Below are positions 22,396 to 36,679 of a stretch of DNA of 64,000 bases, piece after piece. The stretch covers positions 1 to 64,000 of the forward strand of contig JASAND010021265.1 in the NCBI GenBank assembly GCA_030248195.1. Direction: 5' to 3'. The position numbers were made by a program, and so were the translations under genes. The first letter of the stretch is position 1; each line of letters opens with the position of its first letter. The notes beneath the pieces are model-generated. The model was given only the letters and a program-made list of their open reading frames with translations. It was not told the origin of the DNA and did no database searches. Source of the stretch: Trissonchulus latispiculum. Its lineage: Eukaryota > Nematoda > Enoplea > Enoplida > Ironidae.

Positions 22396-23145
22396 TCAAG
22401 GGGATATACACCAGCTTTTGGATTGAAACGCTGCACTAAAACAGAGTTTTCTTAAATATTGGCCCTCCCCCTTAAATTTTTCTCGTTCACAAAACTTTCG
22501 GTGTTGCAACATAATGCATAGCAACATAGAAGATAGTTTAGTTCCTTTATGAGAAAACAAACCTCTATAGATGAATCACAAGCTGGTGTTTTGTGTTCCA
22601 GAACTTTGAAAGCAGAATTAATTTGTTTAACTTACAATTAACTATAGCCTCACAAGGAAGAATAAAGCGCCTGGCTAGTCAAGAGTGGCGTATTTGCTGG
22701 ATTAACTGGTGAGAAAAACAAGCTTTTCATGTTCAGCCGAGTTTAGCTTTCAGTTAATAACACAGGAGGATACTTTAATACTCATGTCCGGCCCAAAAAA
22801 CAGAAAATACGGATAAAAACTAACATCTCTTACCTAAATTTTGCAGTTGGGTGATACCTAAATTCTTAAGTTAAAATCCAAAAATTGTGTGCGTGTGTGT
22901 GTAATTCTTTCTTTAAGTTTTAATTAAATTAATTAAATTAATTAATTAAATTATTGATTAAATAATTTCTGGACTTAAATTTCTGGAATTAAATAAGTCC
23001 CCATAACTTTGTCCGCTATTGCTGACCTGCTGAGTAGTCTGCTTCTAGTAAGTGCTGGATTTAGCGGCAGCTGAGGTGCCGCACAAAACACCTTTGCCTC
23101 ATCAAGGCAGACACAAATTTCTTTCATCGGTTCTGATATTTATTT
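22396..23145. other. Intergenic, no gene recognised
   Basis: AT-rich, with a short GT run and AATTAAATT runs at about 22885-22970. No gene seen. Confidence 0.45.
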
Positions 23146-23408
<263 letters not shown>

Positions 23409-24406
23409 GGGTTGTCGCATTTTTTTTAAAAAAAAAGACAACCCTTTGATATGGCTAAGTTTCTTTATTTATTTATTTATTATTCCGGTCAACATTTGTG
23501 TCCCCCCCCTTTTTCTCGAGATTGGCTGGACCGATCGGGCTGAAATTCACCACATAGTTGTAGGGTGACCTGAAGTGCTCCCGTTTGTAAGGGCATCCCG
23601 ATATCTCCCGGATTCCGGGAATGGCGGCTCCCGGAATTTTTAAAAATGGTAAGGGGGGACCAAGGGAAACGTAAAAATTTTTTGTCTCCGATTTCGCTCA
23701 AAAGTTGGTCATAGGGTAATTCGACCATGCTGATTTCGAAACTGAAATCGAAAATTCCGGAAAATTTACGGATTTCGAGATATTTGCCCCGGAAAATTTC
23801 GGATTTTTAAAAATTTCTTTAAAAGTGGTCGATATGGTGCTCAAATGAAAGAGCTCGTCGAGCTGAACAACTTTCCTTCTTGCGACATTTTCCGGAAATT
23901 CGTCTAGCGAAAGTTATAGCCGAAAAACTAAAAATCCGGGAATTCACGAAAACCCGGATTTTGGACTTAAAAATTTTTTGTCTCGGAGTTTGCTTAAAAG
24001 TTGGTCATAGGGTAAGTCGGTGGTGCTGATTTCGAATCTGAAATTGAAATTCCCGGAAAATTTACGGATTTCGAGATATTCGGTCCGGAAAATTCCGGAT
24101 TTTGAAAAATTTCCCCAAAAGTGGTCAATATGGGGCTCAAATGAAAGAGCTCGTCGAGCTGAACAACTTTCCTTCTTGCGACCTTTTCCGGAAATGCGCC
24201 TAGCGAAAGTTATGACCGAAAACTGAAAATCCGGAAATTCCCGGAAAGATCGGAATTTTTAAAAATTGTCTCAAAAGTAGTCGATATGGTACTCATTTGA
24301 AAGCCCTCAACGAGTAGGAAGAAGGTTGCAATAGAACCAAGTTCTGAAAATGTACCAAAACTGAGTTTTGGCCCTTTAGATAAGAGGAAAATGGCTGCGA
24401 CAACCC
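23409..24406 (+). mobile_element. Hairpin-headed repeat unit 1 (GGGTTGTCGC family)
   Basis: Head hairpin GGGTTGTC..GACAACCC with a T-tract/A-tract stem (23409-23444). Next come a TTTATT run, a C8 tract and CTCGAGATTGGCTGGACCG, then two copies of a roughly 297-bp subrepeat (markers AAAAATTTTTTGTCTC at about 23673 and 23967, palindrome AGCTCGTCGAGCT). The tail is GCGACAACCC (24397-24406), the inverse of the head, followed by GTTGATGCCGGTAGG and ATT repeats. ORFs along it are not conserved as protein. Whether it is a transposon, a retroposon or a satellite-like unit is undecided. Confidence 0.7.
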
Positions 24407-24421
24407 GTTGATGCCGGTAGG

Positions 24422-24423
<2 letters not shown>

Positions 24424-24470
<47 letters not shown>
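24424..24470 (+). repeat. (ATT)n microsatellite
   Basis: About 47 bp of pure ATT between the tail of unit 1 and the head of unit 2. Confidence 0.97.
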
Positions 24471-26350
24471 GGGTTGCCGCTTTTTACACAAAAAGGCAAC
24501 CCTTTCATCTGGGTATGTCCGTTTATTTATTATTATTATTATTATTATTAATCTCGTGACCACCCCTGTCCCCCCCCTCTAACTTTTGCTAGGGTGGCCC
24601 GATTGGGCTGAAATTTTCAGGGGGGTTAGGGGGTGGGGTGAAGTGTTGACTGAAGTGCGGGGGGTTCCCCTTGCGGTATGCGAGAAGTACTCCCGATACG
24701 GTGATGCTGCATATGGTCAAAATTGAAAGTATCGGAAACTGCCCAATATGGGGCTCATTCGAAAGCTCTCGTTGAGTAGATAAAAAGTTGTAATAGGGCC
24801 AAGCCGCCAAATTGTACGAAAATTGAGTTACGGAGCTTCAAAGAGGTCAAAAATGGACAAAATCGGCCAAAATGGATCAAAATTGAAAGTATCGGAAACT
24901 GCCCAATATGGGAACCATTCGAAAGCTCTCGTTGAGTAGATAAAAAAGTTGTAATAGGGCCAAGCCGCCAAATTGTACGAAAATTGAGTTACGGAGCTTC
25001 AAAGAGGTCAAAAATGGTCAAAATCGGCCAAAATGGATCAAAATTGAAAGTATCAGAAACCACCCAATATGGGGCTTATTCGAAAGCTCTCGTTGAGTAG
25101 ATTAAAAGTTGTAATAGAGGCAAACCGCCAAAGTGTACGAAAATTGAGTTACGGAGCTTCAAAGAGGTCAAAAATGGTCAAAATCGACCAAAATGGTTAA
25201 AAATTGAAAGTAGTGGAAATCGCCTAATATGGGTATTATTCGAAAGCTCTGGTTGAGTAGATTAAAAGTTGTAATAGGGCCAACGCACTAAACTGTAGCA
25301 AAAACGAGTTACGGAGCTTCAAATGAGTCTAAAATGGCCAAAAGCGGTCAAAACGGGTCAAAATTGATATAAAGTGCTGTAACTTTTGATAGAGTTGACC
25401 GATTCGACTGAAATTTTGAGGAAGGGTTTGGGGCGGGGTGAAGTGTTGGTTAAAGTGCGGGGAGCCCCGGTTGGTTGGGGGATGGGGGGACCGTTAATCT
25501 TTTGAAAAATCCTTTTGGTTTTTGTATGAGGGGGGACCTTGTTATTTATTATTTCTTCTCCGGATTCTTGTCCCCCCCCTCTATCTCGAGATTGGAAAGG
25601 GGTAGAGAGGTGGTTGATGCCTCATTTTGAAGGTCTTGACTTGAACTGCTCCCGGAAGCGCGGGGAGCCCCGGGGGAGCAGAGGTGCTCCCGGAGCACCC
25701 CCGTGAGTAAAAATGAGTAAAATAAAAAAGTTGTCCAAATGAGCTAATTTTGGTATCATTCGAAAGCTCTCGACGAGTAAAGAAAAAGTTGTAATTGGGT
25801 CAAGGCCTGAAAATGCACTCATTTTGAGTTATGAGGCGAAAAATGGTAAAAAATGGCCAAAAACGGCCAAAATGGCTCAAAATTGAAAGTTCTCAGATCG
25901 GACTCATATCGGTATCAATCGAAAGCTCTCATTGTGTAGATAAAAAGTTGTAATAGGGCCAAAGCACCAAAATGTACAGAAAATGAGTTACGGAGCCTCA
26001 AAGGGGTCAAAAATGGCCAAAAACGGCCAAAATGGGTCAAAATTGAAAATTGTCGGATTCGGTCGATATGGGTGTCATTCGAAAGCTCTCGTTGAGTAGA
26101 TGAAACGTAGTAATAGGGCCAAAGCACCATAATGTACAGAAAATTGGCTACGGGGACTCAAAGGGGTCAAAAATGACCAAAACCGGCCAAAATGGGTCAA
26201 AATCAAAAATTTTGGAAAACCCACAGAATGGGTATCATTCGAAAGCTCTCTTTGAGTATATAAAAAGTTGTCATAGGGACAAGGAGTACTATCGTAGGAT
26301 AATTGACTTATCTCGTTTATAAGAGGAAAAATGCAGCGGCAACCCATTCA
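24471..26350 (+). mobile_element. Hairpin-headed repeat unit 2 (GGGTTGCCGC subfamily)
   Basis: Diverged relative of units 1, 3 and 4. Head hairpin GGGTTGCC..GGCAACCC (24471-24502), tail GCGGCAACCC (26336-26345). The interior is two runs of a roughly 160-bp degenerate tandem repeat marked by CGAAAGCTCTCGTTGAGTAG (about 24760, 24920, 25080, 25240, then 25920, 26080, 26240). Between the runs (25375-25620) are internal copies of the C-tract/CTCGAGATTGG region. No coding potential recognised. Confidence 0.65.
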
Positions 26351-26361
26351 TGATACTTTGC

Positions 26362-26364
<3 letters not shown>

Positions 26365-26456
<92 letters not shown>
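26365..26456 (+). repeat. (ATT)n microsatellite
   Basis: About 92 bp of pure ATT repeats between units 2 and 3. Confidence 0.97.
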
Positions 26457-27463
26457 GGGTTGTCGCATTTTTTTTAAAAAAAGACAACCCTTTGTTATGG
26501 CTAAGTTTCTTTATTTATTTATTTATTTATTTATTTATTATTCCGGTCAACATTTGTGTCCCCCCCCTTTTTCTCGAGATTGGCTGGACCGATCGGGCTG
26601 AAATTCTCACCATAGTTGTAGGGTGACCTGAAGTGCTCCCGTTTGTAAGGGCATCCCGATATCTCCCGGATTCCGGGAATGGCGAATCCCGGAATTTTAA
26701 AAATCGTAAGGGGGGACCAAGGGAAACGTAAAAATTTTTTGTCTCCGATTTTGCTTAAAAGTTGGTCATAGGGTAAGTCGACCACGCTGATTTCGAAACT
26801 GAAATCGAAATTTCCGGATAATTTCCGGATTTCGAGATATTCGATCCGGAAAATTCCGGATTTTGAAAAATTTCTCCGAAAGTGGTCGATATGGGGCTCA
26901 AATGAAAGAGCTCGCCGAGCTGAACAACTTTCCTTCTTGCGACATTTTCCGGAAATGCGTCTAGCGAAAGTTATAGCCGAAAAACTGAAAATCCGGGAAT
27001 TCACGAAAACCCGGATTTTGGACTTAAAAATTTTTTGTCTCCGATTTTGCTTAAAAGGTTGTCATAGGGTAAGTCGACCACGCTGATTTCGAAACTGAAA
27101 TCGAAATTTCCGGAAAATTTACGGATTTCGAGATATTCGATCCGGAAAATTCCGGATTTTGAAAAATTTCTCCGAAAGTGGTCGATATGGGGCTCAAATG
27201 AAAGAGCTCGTCGAGCTGAACAAGTTTCCTGCTTGCGGGATCTTCCGGAAATCCGCCTAGCGAAAGTTATAACCGAAAAACTAAAAATCCGGTAACTCCC
27301 GAAAGCCCGAATTTTCAAAAATTGTCTCAAAAAGTAGTCGATATGGTACTCATCTGAAAGCCGTCAACGAGTAGGAAAAAATTTGTAATAGAAGCAAGTT
27401 TTGAAAATGTACCAAAACTGGGTTTTGACCCTTTAGATAAGAGGAAAATGGCTGCGACAACCC
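26457..27463 (+). mobile_element. Hairpin-headed repeat unit 3
   Basis: Almost identical to unit 1 by eye. Head hairpin 26457-26490, longer TTTA run, two 297-bp subrepeats (markers at about 26728 and 27027), tail GCGACAACCC at 27454-27463, then GTTGATGCCGGTAGGATTT into ATT. Confidence 0.72.
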
Positions 27464-27478
27464 GTTGATGCCGGTAGG

Positions 27479-28156
<678 letters not shown>

Positions 28157-29475
28157 GGGTTGTCGCATTTTTTTAAAAAAAAGACAACCCTTTGATATGG
28201 CTAAGTTTCTTTATTTATTTATTTATTTATTTATTTATTATTCCGGTCAACATTTGTGTCCCCCCCCTTTTTCTCGAGATTGGTTGGACCGATCGGGCTG
28301 AAATTCTCACCATAGTTGTAGGGTGACCTGAAGTGCTCCCGTTTGTAAGGGCATCCCGATATCTCCCGGATTTCGGGAATGGCGGCTCCCGGAATTTTTA
28401 AAAATGGTAAGGGGGGACCAAGGGAAACGTAAAAATTTTTTGTCTCCGATTTCGCTCAAAAGTTGGTCATAGAGTAATTCGACCGCGCTGATTTCGAAAC
28501 CGAAAACGAAATTTCCGGAAAATTTAAGGATTTCGAGATATTCGCCCCGGAAAATATCGGAATTTAAAAATTTTCCCCAAAAGTGGTCGATATGGAGCTC
28601 AAATGAAAGAGCTCGTCGAGCTGGACAACTTTCCTTCTTGCGACATTTTCCGGAAATGCGTCTAGCGAAAGTTATAGCCGAAAAACTGAAAATCCGGGAA
28701 TTCACGAAAACCCGGATTTTGGACTTAAAAATTTTTTGTCTCCGATTTTGCTCAAAAGTTGGTCATAGGGTAATTCGACCACGCTGATTTCGAAACTGGA
28801 ATCGAAATTTCCGGAAAATTTCCGGATTTTGAGATATTCGACCCGGAAAATTCCGGATTTTGAAAAATTTCATCAAAAGTGGTCGATATGGTACGCAAAT
28901 GAAAGAGCTCGCCGAGCTGAACAACTTTTCTTCTTGCGACATTTTCCGGAAATACGACTAGCGAAAGTTATAGCCGAAAAACTGAAAATCCGGGAATTCA
29001 CGAAAACCCGGATTTTGGACTTAAAAATTTTTTGTCTCGGATTTTGCTTAAAAGTTGGTCATAGGGTCAATCGGTGGCGCTGATTTCGAATCTGAAATTG
29101 AAATTCCCGGAAAATTCACGGATTTCGAGATATTCGGCCCGGAAAATTCCGGATTTTGAAAAAGTTTTCCGAAAGTGGTCGATATGGTACTCAGATGAAA
29201 GAACTCGTCGAGCTGAGCAACTTTCCTTCTTGCGGAATTTTCCGGAAATGCGTCCAGCGAAAATTACGGCCGAAAAACTGAAAATCCGGGAATTCTCGAA
29301 AAAACCGGAATTTTAAAAATTGTCCTAAAAGTTGTCAAAATAGTACTTATTCGAAAGCTCTCAGCGAGTAGGGAAAAAGTTGTGATAGGGCCAAAGTCTG
29401 AAAATGTTCCAAAACTGAGTTTTAGCCCGAATCAATATAAGCACAGAGGAATAAGAGGAAAATGCGCGACAACCC
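28157..29475 (+). mobile_element. Hairpin-headed repeat unit 4
   Basis: Same organisation as units 1 and 3 with one more subrepeat: markers at about 28432, 28728 and 29027. Head hairpin 28157-28190, tail GCGACAACCC at 29466-29475, followed by GTTGATGCCGGTAGGATTT. Confidence 0.72.
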
Positions 29476-29490
29476 GTTGATGCCGGTAGG

Positions 29491-30988
<1,498 letters not shown>

Positions 30989-30997
30989 CATACATTA

Positions 30998-31415
30998 ACA
31001 TAGGGTCGGGTCCTGGGGGGGGCTTGTCCCCAAAAAATTTTGAGGGGGCTTGTACCTTGAGCAAAAATTTTCGGGGGGCTTGTACCTCAAGAAAAAATTT
31101 GTAAACGTTTTTGAAAAATTAACGCTAATTTTATTAAAATTAGCAAAATTTGCAAAAAATCTTCAATTTTTGGAAAAAATTTCAAAATTTTCCCCGATTT
31201 ACCCGAAAAATTAAACTTTTGAGCTAAAAAATTCCGGCGAAGCCGGAAATATTTTGAAATTTTACTGTAAAAACTAATTTTTTCCGGCTGTTTTTGGTTA
31301 CCCCTTGGCCATTTTTTCGTTACCCCTTGTCCCCGACGGCGATAGGGCTTGTACCTTGTCCGGGTTGGGGGGGGGCTTGGACCCCCTTCCAGACCCCCCC
31401 CCGCGTTAACCTATG
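30998..31415. repeat. G/C-run repeat within ATT tract
   Basis: Flanked on both sides by ATT repeats. It contains G-runs with repeated GGGGCTTGTACCTT motifs at the left and CTTGTACCTTGTCC and C-runs at the right. No ORF or clear terminal repeat. It may be an element inserted in, or ending in, the ATT tract. Confidence 0.5.
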
Positions 31416-31659
31416 ATTATTATTATTTAGAACCTTGAGTTTCTCCTGTGCTAATCGGAAGAGGCTCCTAATCGGGTGTATCGACAACCATTTTGTGTCA
31501 TACTTACATATGCAAATGAACACTAGAATTGACAGGTTGATATTACTTGACCCTTAAATTCGAAAAACTAAACAGTCCACCCTATTTGGTCTAGAGCTCT
31601 GGACGTTCCACTAAAATCCGTTAGAACCGGTAGGATTTTTAGAACCGGAACTGAAACCA

Positions 31660-31947
31660 TTGTGTAGCGCTTCTACCAGGGCTGGTGGACCAAGAAGAAA
31701 CCGAGGACAAGCCCGAACGGGAGGCGTCAGGCACCTTTGTACCCACGAAACCAGGACCTAGAAGAGAGAAGGGAAGAGGAAGGTTCAGCTTTTCACTCAC
31801 CATTGAAAGTAAAGAATTGGCCCAGCCGGGTTTCGAACCACGGCCCTTCTGACTCCGGAGCAGACACGCTAACCAACTACACCACAGGGCCATCAGCTGA
31901 ACTCCCATATCAGGCTTATCAATCTTTCCTATCTTCCCTTACATCTC
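31660..31947 (-). repeat. tRNA-derived SINE, family B
   Basis: Full-length copy on the minus strand: leader AGATTGATAAGCCTGATATG, tRNA-like head GGCCCTGTGGTGTAGTTGG with anticodon-arm TCTGCTCCGGAGTCAGA, B box GGTTCGAAACCCGG, body GAACCTTCCTCTTCCC, and 3' end CTGGTAGAAGCGCTACA. Confidence 0.85.
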
Positions 31948-31964
31948 CCCCGAGTTTCTTTAAG

Positions 31965-32158
31965 ATGCGTCTGACGGCTTACTCAACTCGGAATCGAACC
32001 GAGAGCGCACCCAGCGCAGGGCATTCTGAGCCCAAGAGGTCCGTGCTCCCCCGATACACGTTCCTTGACCCCTGTTAGATCCAACCAGCCAGAAGCAGCT
32101 ACTGGGAGACCGGGGACATGAGTCCAATCCGGGTCCTGATCCTGAGGTAGCCTCGACA
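31965..32158 (-). repeat. SINE-like element C
   Basis: On the minus strand it starts TGTGTCGAGGCTACCTCAGG immediately after the 3' end of a family B copy and ends with a tRNA-like B box region GGTTCGATTCCGAGTTGAG. The same B-C junction recurs at about 47045. Confidence 0.7.
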
Positions 32159-32448
32159 CATGTAGCGCTTCTACCAGGGCTGATGGACCAAGACGAAACC
32201 AAGGACAAGTCCGAACTGGAGGCGTCAGGCACCCTTGAACCCACGAAACCAGGACCTAGAAGAGATAAGGGAAGAGGGAGGTTCAGCTTTTCACTCACTA
32301 TTGAAAGTAAAGAAGTGGCCCAGCCGGGTTTCGAGCCACGGCGCTTCTGATTCCGGAGCAGACATGCTATCCCACTACACCACAAGGCCATCAGCGGAAC
32401 ACCCATATCAGGCTTATCAATCTTTCCTATGCCTGCTTCCGTTACAAA
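32159..32448 (-). repeat. tRNA-derived SINE, family B
   Basis: Second full copy in this cluster, with 3' end TAGAAGCGCTACA joined directly to element C. Confidence 0.85.
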
Positions 32449-34363
32449 TGGAACTTGGAACCGGCCGCTGCATTTGCTGGACGTGAGCTAATTCTTTTTG
32501 CAAAAGTTCACTTTTTGTAAAAGTTGAATATTGGAGTTGCCATTTATATATATATGTATTTTTCAAGCTAGTGACTGAAACTAAACCATTGTATAAATTT
32601 AGTTTTGAGCTTCTACATGTTTCAGTTTTAGCAGCTAAAAATGAACAAATTTAGACTACATTATGTATCATGCGCGCAAACCTCTAACAAAACAAAACAG
32701 TGCAAAAACGTCCAAGGATTATACATGGAAGCACGGTTTGGCCATTGAGACAAACAGCCTGTGGTAAGGTAAGCAACCGTAATTTTCAAGTGAAATTCTG
32801 AATATTTGACAGATTTAAATTCTAGAAATATGTTCAAACTTACCGAAAAGTTGGGAAAATGCAGCATACGGTTGGTCAGACAAGGGAAGTGGATTTATTT
32901 AGATTTCTGCGTTAACGCTAACTCAAGCCCAGAAGGGCTAGATCTAAAGGGTCTCCTGAAAGTTAGAAGAAGAAGAAGAAAACAAGTCGAAAGTTGGACA
33001 TTATTAACGATGCTAACAAAATGTGGAAATGCTTAGTTTTGAGCAGAAATTATTGTCACTAATTACAGATCAAAATCCTGCTCAGATTCCTGCTGAAATT
33101 TTCTTGAGCAGACTCTTTTTCCAGAAAAAAACTGTTGTTCTCTAATCAGAGAATGTAGAAAATGGAAAGAAAAAGAAATAGGAAGAAGGAATTTTAGCCT
33201 AAAACCTGTAGAATCAGAAAATAGTCTGAATATACAGTACTGAAGACATGTCCAGCTAATGTATTTTAAAGTCAATATAAAATTGTCAGTTGTGGAAAAG
33301 ATCCACACTTTGAGCATTTTTTAATTTAAAAAATAAAATAAAATACCAAAACCATTTTATGACTGTTGACACAACAACAATAATAATAATAATATTGTGG
33401 ATATTCATACGTTTTGTAGTTTATACACTATTTGCCAGTACATAATGCCCTATTTAGGATTTTTTGTGAACAATCAATTTATTGAGAATTATTCTGAAAT
33501 TTATTGTTGCGTCTGTGATGTCAAATAAAAATTCATCATCTGCCATGACTGTGAACAATTACTAGATAGTAGGTAAATATTCTGCACAACAACTAAATCT
33601 GGATAAATTTAAAATTTATTAATATTTAATATTTGGTGGCTTAAAAGGCATTTTTGGTATAGTTAGTGCATCAGGTTGGCATTCTGCTATTTCCAGAGGA
33701 ATTTTTGTAAATGGGATGAAAATCGTTGCATCAAATTATTCGAAATTAGTTTTGAGCTGGTAGGTAGCCCCCTAAAAACCCCGTAATCCCTATAATTCCG
33801 TACATACCTATATGTGTTTATAAAAACCACTAAGAATGAAAAACACATGCAAAAACTCAATGGGAGTATTAATTAATTCTAAAATCATAGATATCTTCGA
33901 ATTTAACATTCAAAATCACAAGTTCACCACCCAAAGCGAAAGTTAAGTTTTGAATTTCTTCTATAAAATTAAAACACACTCTGGTTAGGCTCGACCTAAA
34001 CCTGGGAAACAAGGACACACGTCAACCAGATTATCTGATAGCCAGAAAAACCGCAACCGTTTTTCCAGAGGAAAAACCGAAATTTTTTAAAATTTGCCCA
34101 AAGTTTGTAGCAATTGTCGGCGATAAACTCCAGTCGGTCTTGCAGTGCAGTATATAGCAGACAATCTTTGATAGATGCGTGTTGTCTTTGACACTCAGCT
34201 GTTGGTTGTCAGAATGAGCTTTTGAGGCTCTTTCACCGAGAGGACCAAAAGTGGGCCTTTTGACAGAGGAATTCTTCCTAACATGGCCATAAATCATTTG
34301 GCTGTAGGGTTACTGCTCTCACAGAGATTCTGTAAAAAATTCGACTCAAAGTCGTAGTCGATT
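32449..34363. other. Intergenic, no gene recognised
   Basis: AT-rich, with a short AATAAT run near 33380. Small ORFs show no family resemblance. Confidence 0.4.
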
Positions 34364-34650
34364 TGAGCGAAGGTGTAAGAGAAACAGGCATAGGAAAGAT
34401 TGATAAGCCTGTAGCGGGAGTTCAGCAGATGACTCTGTGGTGTAGTGGTAGCATGTCTGACTCCGGAGCAGAAGAGCTGTTGTTCGAACCCCGTCTGGGC
34501 CAATTCATTACTATTAATTCTGAAGAAAACGCTGATCCTCCCTCTTCCCTTCTCACTTCTAGGTCCTGGTTTCGTGGGTACAAGGGTGTCTGACATCTCC
34601 AGTCTTGGGCTTGTCCTTGGTTTTCTCTGGCTAGAACCGCTACAAAAACT
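34364..34650 (+). repeat. tRNA-derived SINE, family B
   Basis: Plus-strand full copy: leader GGCATAGGAAAGATTGATAA, tRNA-like head with anticodon loop CTCCGGA (CCG, Arg), B box GTTCGAACCCCG, body ending GCTAGAACCGCTACAAAAAC. Confidence 0.82.
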
Positions 34651-34801
34651 TTAAATATAGCAAAATTTGTTTTCCGGCTAATTTTCCATGCAACCTGCCC
34701 ACAGAGTGAATTGGTCGTCAAGCTAGTTTCGGTTACATAGGATGGTAAAATCCTTTTCTTTATTTTTGTGGCTTAGTGTTGCCGTTAGAGTTCTTGTATG
34801 T

Positions 34802-34934
34802 GAAAGGTTGAACTCGGAATGAACTTGAAAAATGTGAAGAACAGTGCCCAGGACGGGGATCGAACCACCGAACTCTGGTTCATGAGTTGAATGCTCTACC
34901 ACTGAGCCACATCCTCGACAAGACCAACCTTTCG
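34802..34934 (-). repeat. tRNA-derived SINE, family A
   Basis: Ends GAAAGGTTGAA and CCAACCTTTC. The minus strand carries GTGGCTCAGTGGTAGAGC (A box) and GGTGGTTCGATCCCCG (B box). No tRNA function is claimed because the anticodon stem does not pair well. Confidence 0.72.
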
Positions 34935-35878
34935 GAGCTCACGTGAATCGTTGATATTTAATATGTAGTTAGCGTTAGTTGTAATATAATCAGTGTACTA
35001 TAATCTCCTCTATATTGAAGAACATCGTCGAAATTAAAACGGGAATTTTAATGCGAACCCATTGAAAAACCACTGCTTGCCTGACGGAGATTGCTTTATG
35101 GTACTAAAATTTTCCTAGTCACTTTATATCAACCTTTCTTGGCTTCTGAATGTTTTTGTAACTGTCGCACTGTGCGTAAAATGCAACCGCGCATTACATA
35201 TATACTCCTTTTATACACATTTTTATATACGGATCTTTCAACACGTTTTGCCATAAAATTGTGTGAGAGATCCCGTTTATAGTTTGCACATATGTGGTTT
35301 CTAACAAAACTGCGAAAAACAACAAAACAACAACAAACATCAACAAAACAATAGCACTGTAACTTGACCCGATGCATGCATCAGAAGTTTCAGTATTTTT
35401 GGTGCTTTGAACGCCAAACTCAAGATTAAATTAATCCTAGTATCGTGAAACCCAAGGGAAATTGCATTTTTGTTTAAGTTTCAGAAAATAAAGTTGCAGT
35501 ATTATTCACAGAGGTACAAATATTCCTAGTGTTTGCAACAACTACTTGAATTGGAAGTATTCAAACTTTCCGGTTAACTAAATGTCAGTTTTCATTTGGG
35601 TTTGGATTTTAAAGCTTTAACCAGGGACAATGATTTTAAATGATGATCTTTCACTCGCTAGCTGTCTTTAACACGTAAAACGTGTTAGCTTTCAACGTGG
35701 AAGCAATATGACATTAGATTTTGAATTTTATGTCTAACACAATAGCCTAGCATAATACTGAATCTTTTTCAATATTATGTAAATACTACGGAATCATGTC
35801 GATGTTGAGTTGACCTATTTGGTCCCTTTCTCCACTAATAATCACAGCCATATCAGACTTCACATGATTTGCTGACAC
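34935..35878. other. Intergenic, no gene recognised
   Basis: AT-rich, with a CAACAA-type low-complexity tract at about 35318-35350. No exon supported. Confidence 0.4.
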
Positions 35879-36243
35879 CAAGAGTACATAATATAAGAGT
35901 GTGCCACTAGGCACACTCTATGTTATCAGAGCAAAAACTATGCCCTGTTCGCTAACGGCCCACCCCCCCCCCCCGCAAATCAAACCCTTGTGACCATCCC
36001 CGCAAATCAGTACGCAAACCGGGGTACGCTCTATGTTTATGTGCTTAAGCTCGAAAACACAAGCAGTGCGTTCGTGAATTTTGTGCATGCTTCGAGTTTT
36101 AGAACACAAACATAGCGCACAAAATTCTCTGAAGTGAAGGGTCTAATTTGCGGGGAGGGTGGGCCGTTAGCGAGCAGAGCATAGTTTTTGCTCTGATAAC
36201 AGAGAGTGCGCCTAGTGGCACACTCTTACATTATGTACTCTTG
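35879..36243. mobile_element. MITE with about 85-bp terminal inverted repeats
   Basis: The left arm (CAAGAGTACATAATATAAGA ... CTAACGGCCCACC, 35879-35963) and right arm (GGTGGGCCGTTAGCGAGCAG ... TTATGTACTCTTG, 36159-36243) are inverse copies with few differences. The outer 35 bp of each arm also contain their own small hairpin (GTGTGCC..GGCACAC). The right half recurs at 61396-61608 and the last 20 bp at about 63651. Candidate flanking repeat CTGACAC/CTGATAC is imperfect, so the superfamily is open. Confidence 0.85.
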
Positions 36244-36337
36244 CTGATACTTAGGTAACAAAGGGACCATACTCTAAAATCAATTTAGGTATAAGTTTAA
36301 TTACATTTGGTCAGTCAAAAAACCGTCATCTATTGTC

Positions 36338-36604
36338 CTATTGTGCGGTAAACTTTCGCTGCCCGCTGCCCAGCAAAGGCTGATAGTAAGTTGGCAAAAG
36401 CTGGTGCAAAAGTTTCTGCCGCCGGCGATTCAGTTCTTCGTCGATTTTCATTCGAAATTGAATCAGCTGCCGCTGAGCCGCTTGATCCTGCGCTGAGCTC
36501 GGTTGCTGGCAATTTGCCAGATCACAAGTGACCGCTCGATCCTTCATTAGAATCAGGACCAGAAGCCAGGATAGGACATAGGCTCGCAGAATGGAGTTAA
36601 GCAT
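36338..36604 (-). CDS. Putative small secreted peptide, 88 aa
   Basis: The minus-strand ORF starting at 36604 has a basic-then-hydrophobic N-terminus (residues 1-20, rich in Leu/Val with one Trp) typical of a signal peptide. A short loop CDLANC follows, then an amphipathic, charged helix-like stretch (about 41-70, with RRR at 60-62) and PTYYQPLLGSGQRKF near the end. I chose this ATG over an in-frame upstream one because a strong acceptor (CTTATTTCAG) ends 8 bp before it, implying a 5' UTR intron. It could be a peptide-hormone precursor, but there is no GKR/GRR amidation site and I recognise no family. The exon might also continue by splicing. Confidence 0.5.
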   Translation of the reverse strand: MLNSILRAYVLSWLLVLILMKDRAVTCDLANCQQPSSAQDQAAQRQLIQFRMKIDEELNRRRQKLLHQLLPTYYQPLLGSGQRKFTAQ

Positions 36605-36679
36605 TGTAGAACCTGAAATAAGAAAAAATGCCGGTGGTAACTGAGGTTCCCAGACTTTTCCTGTGGGAGTCCTCAAGAT

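Noticed and set aside
30998..31415. Terminal inverted repeats of the G/C-run segment
   Set aside because: The ends share only CATA and TTAAC with different spacing, too little to call.
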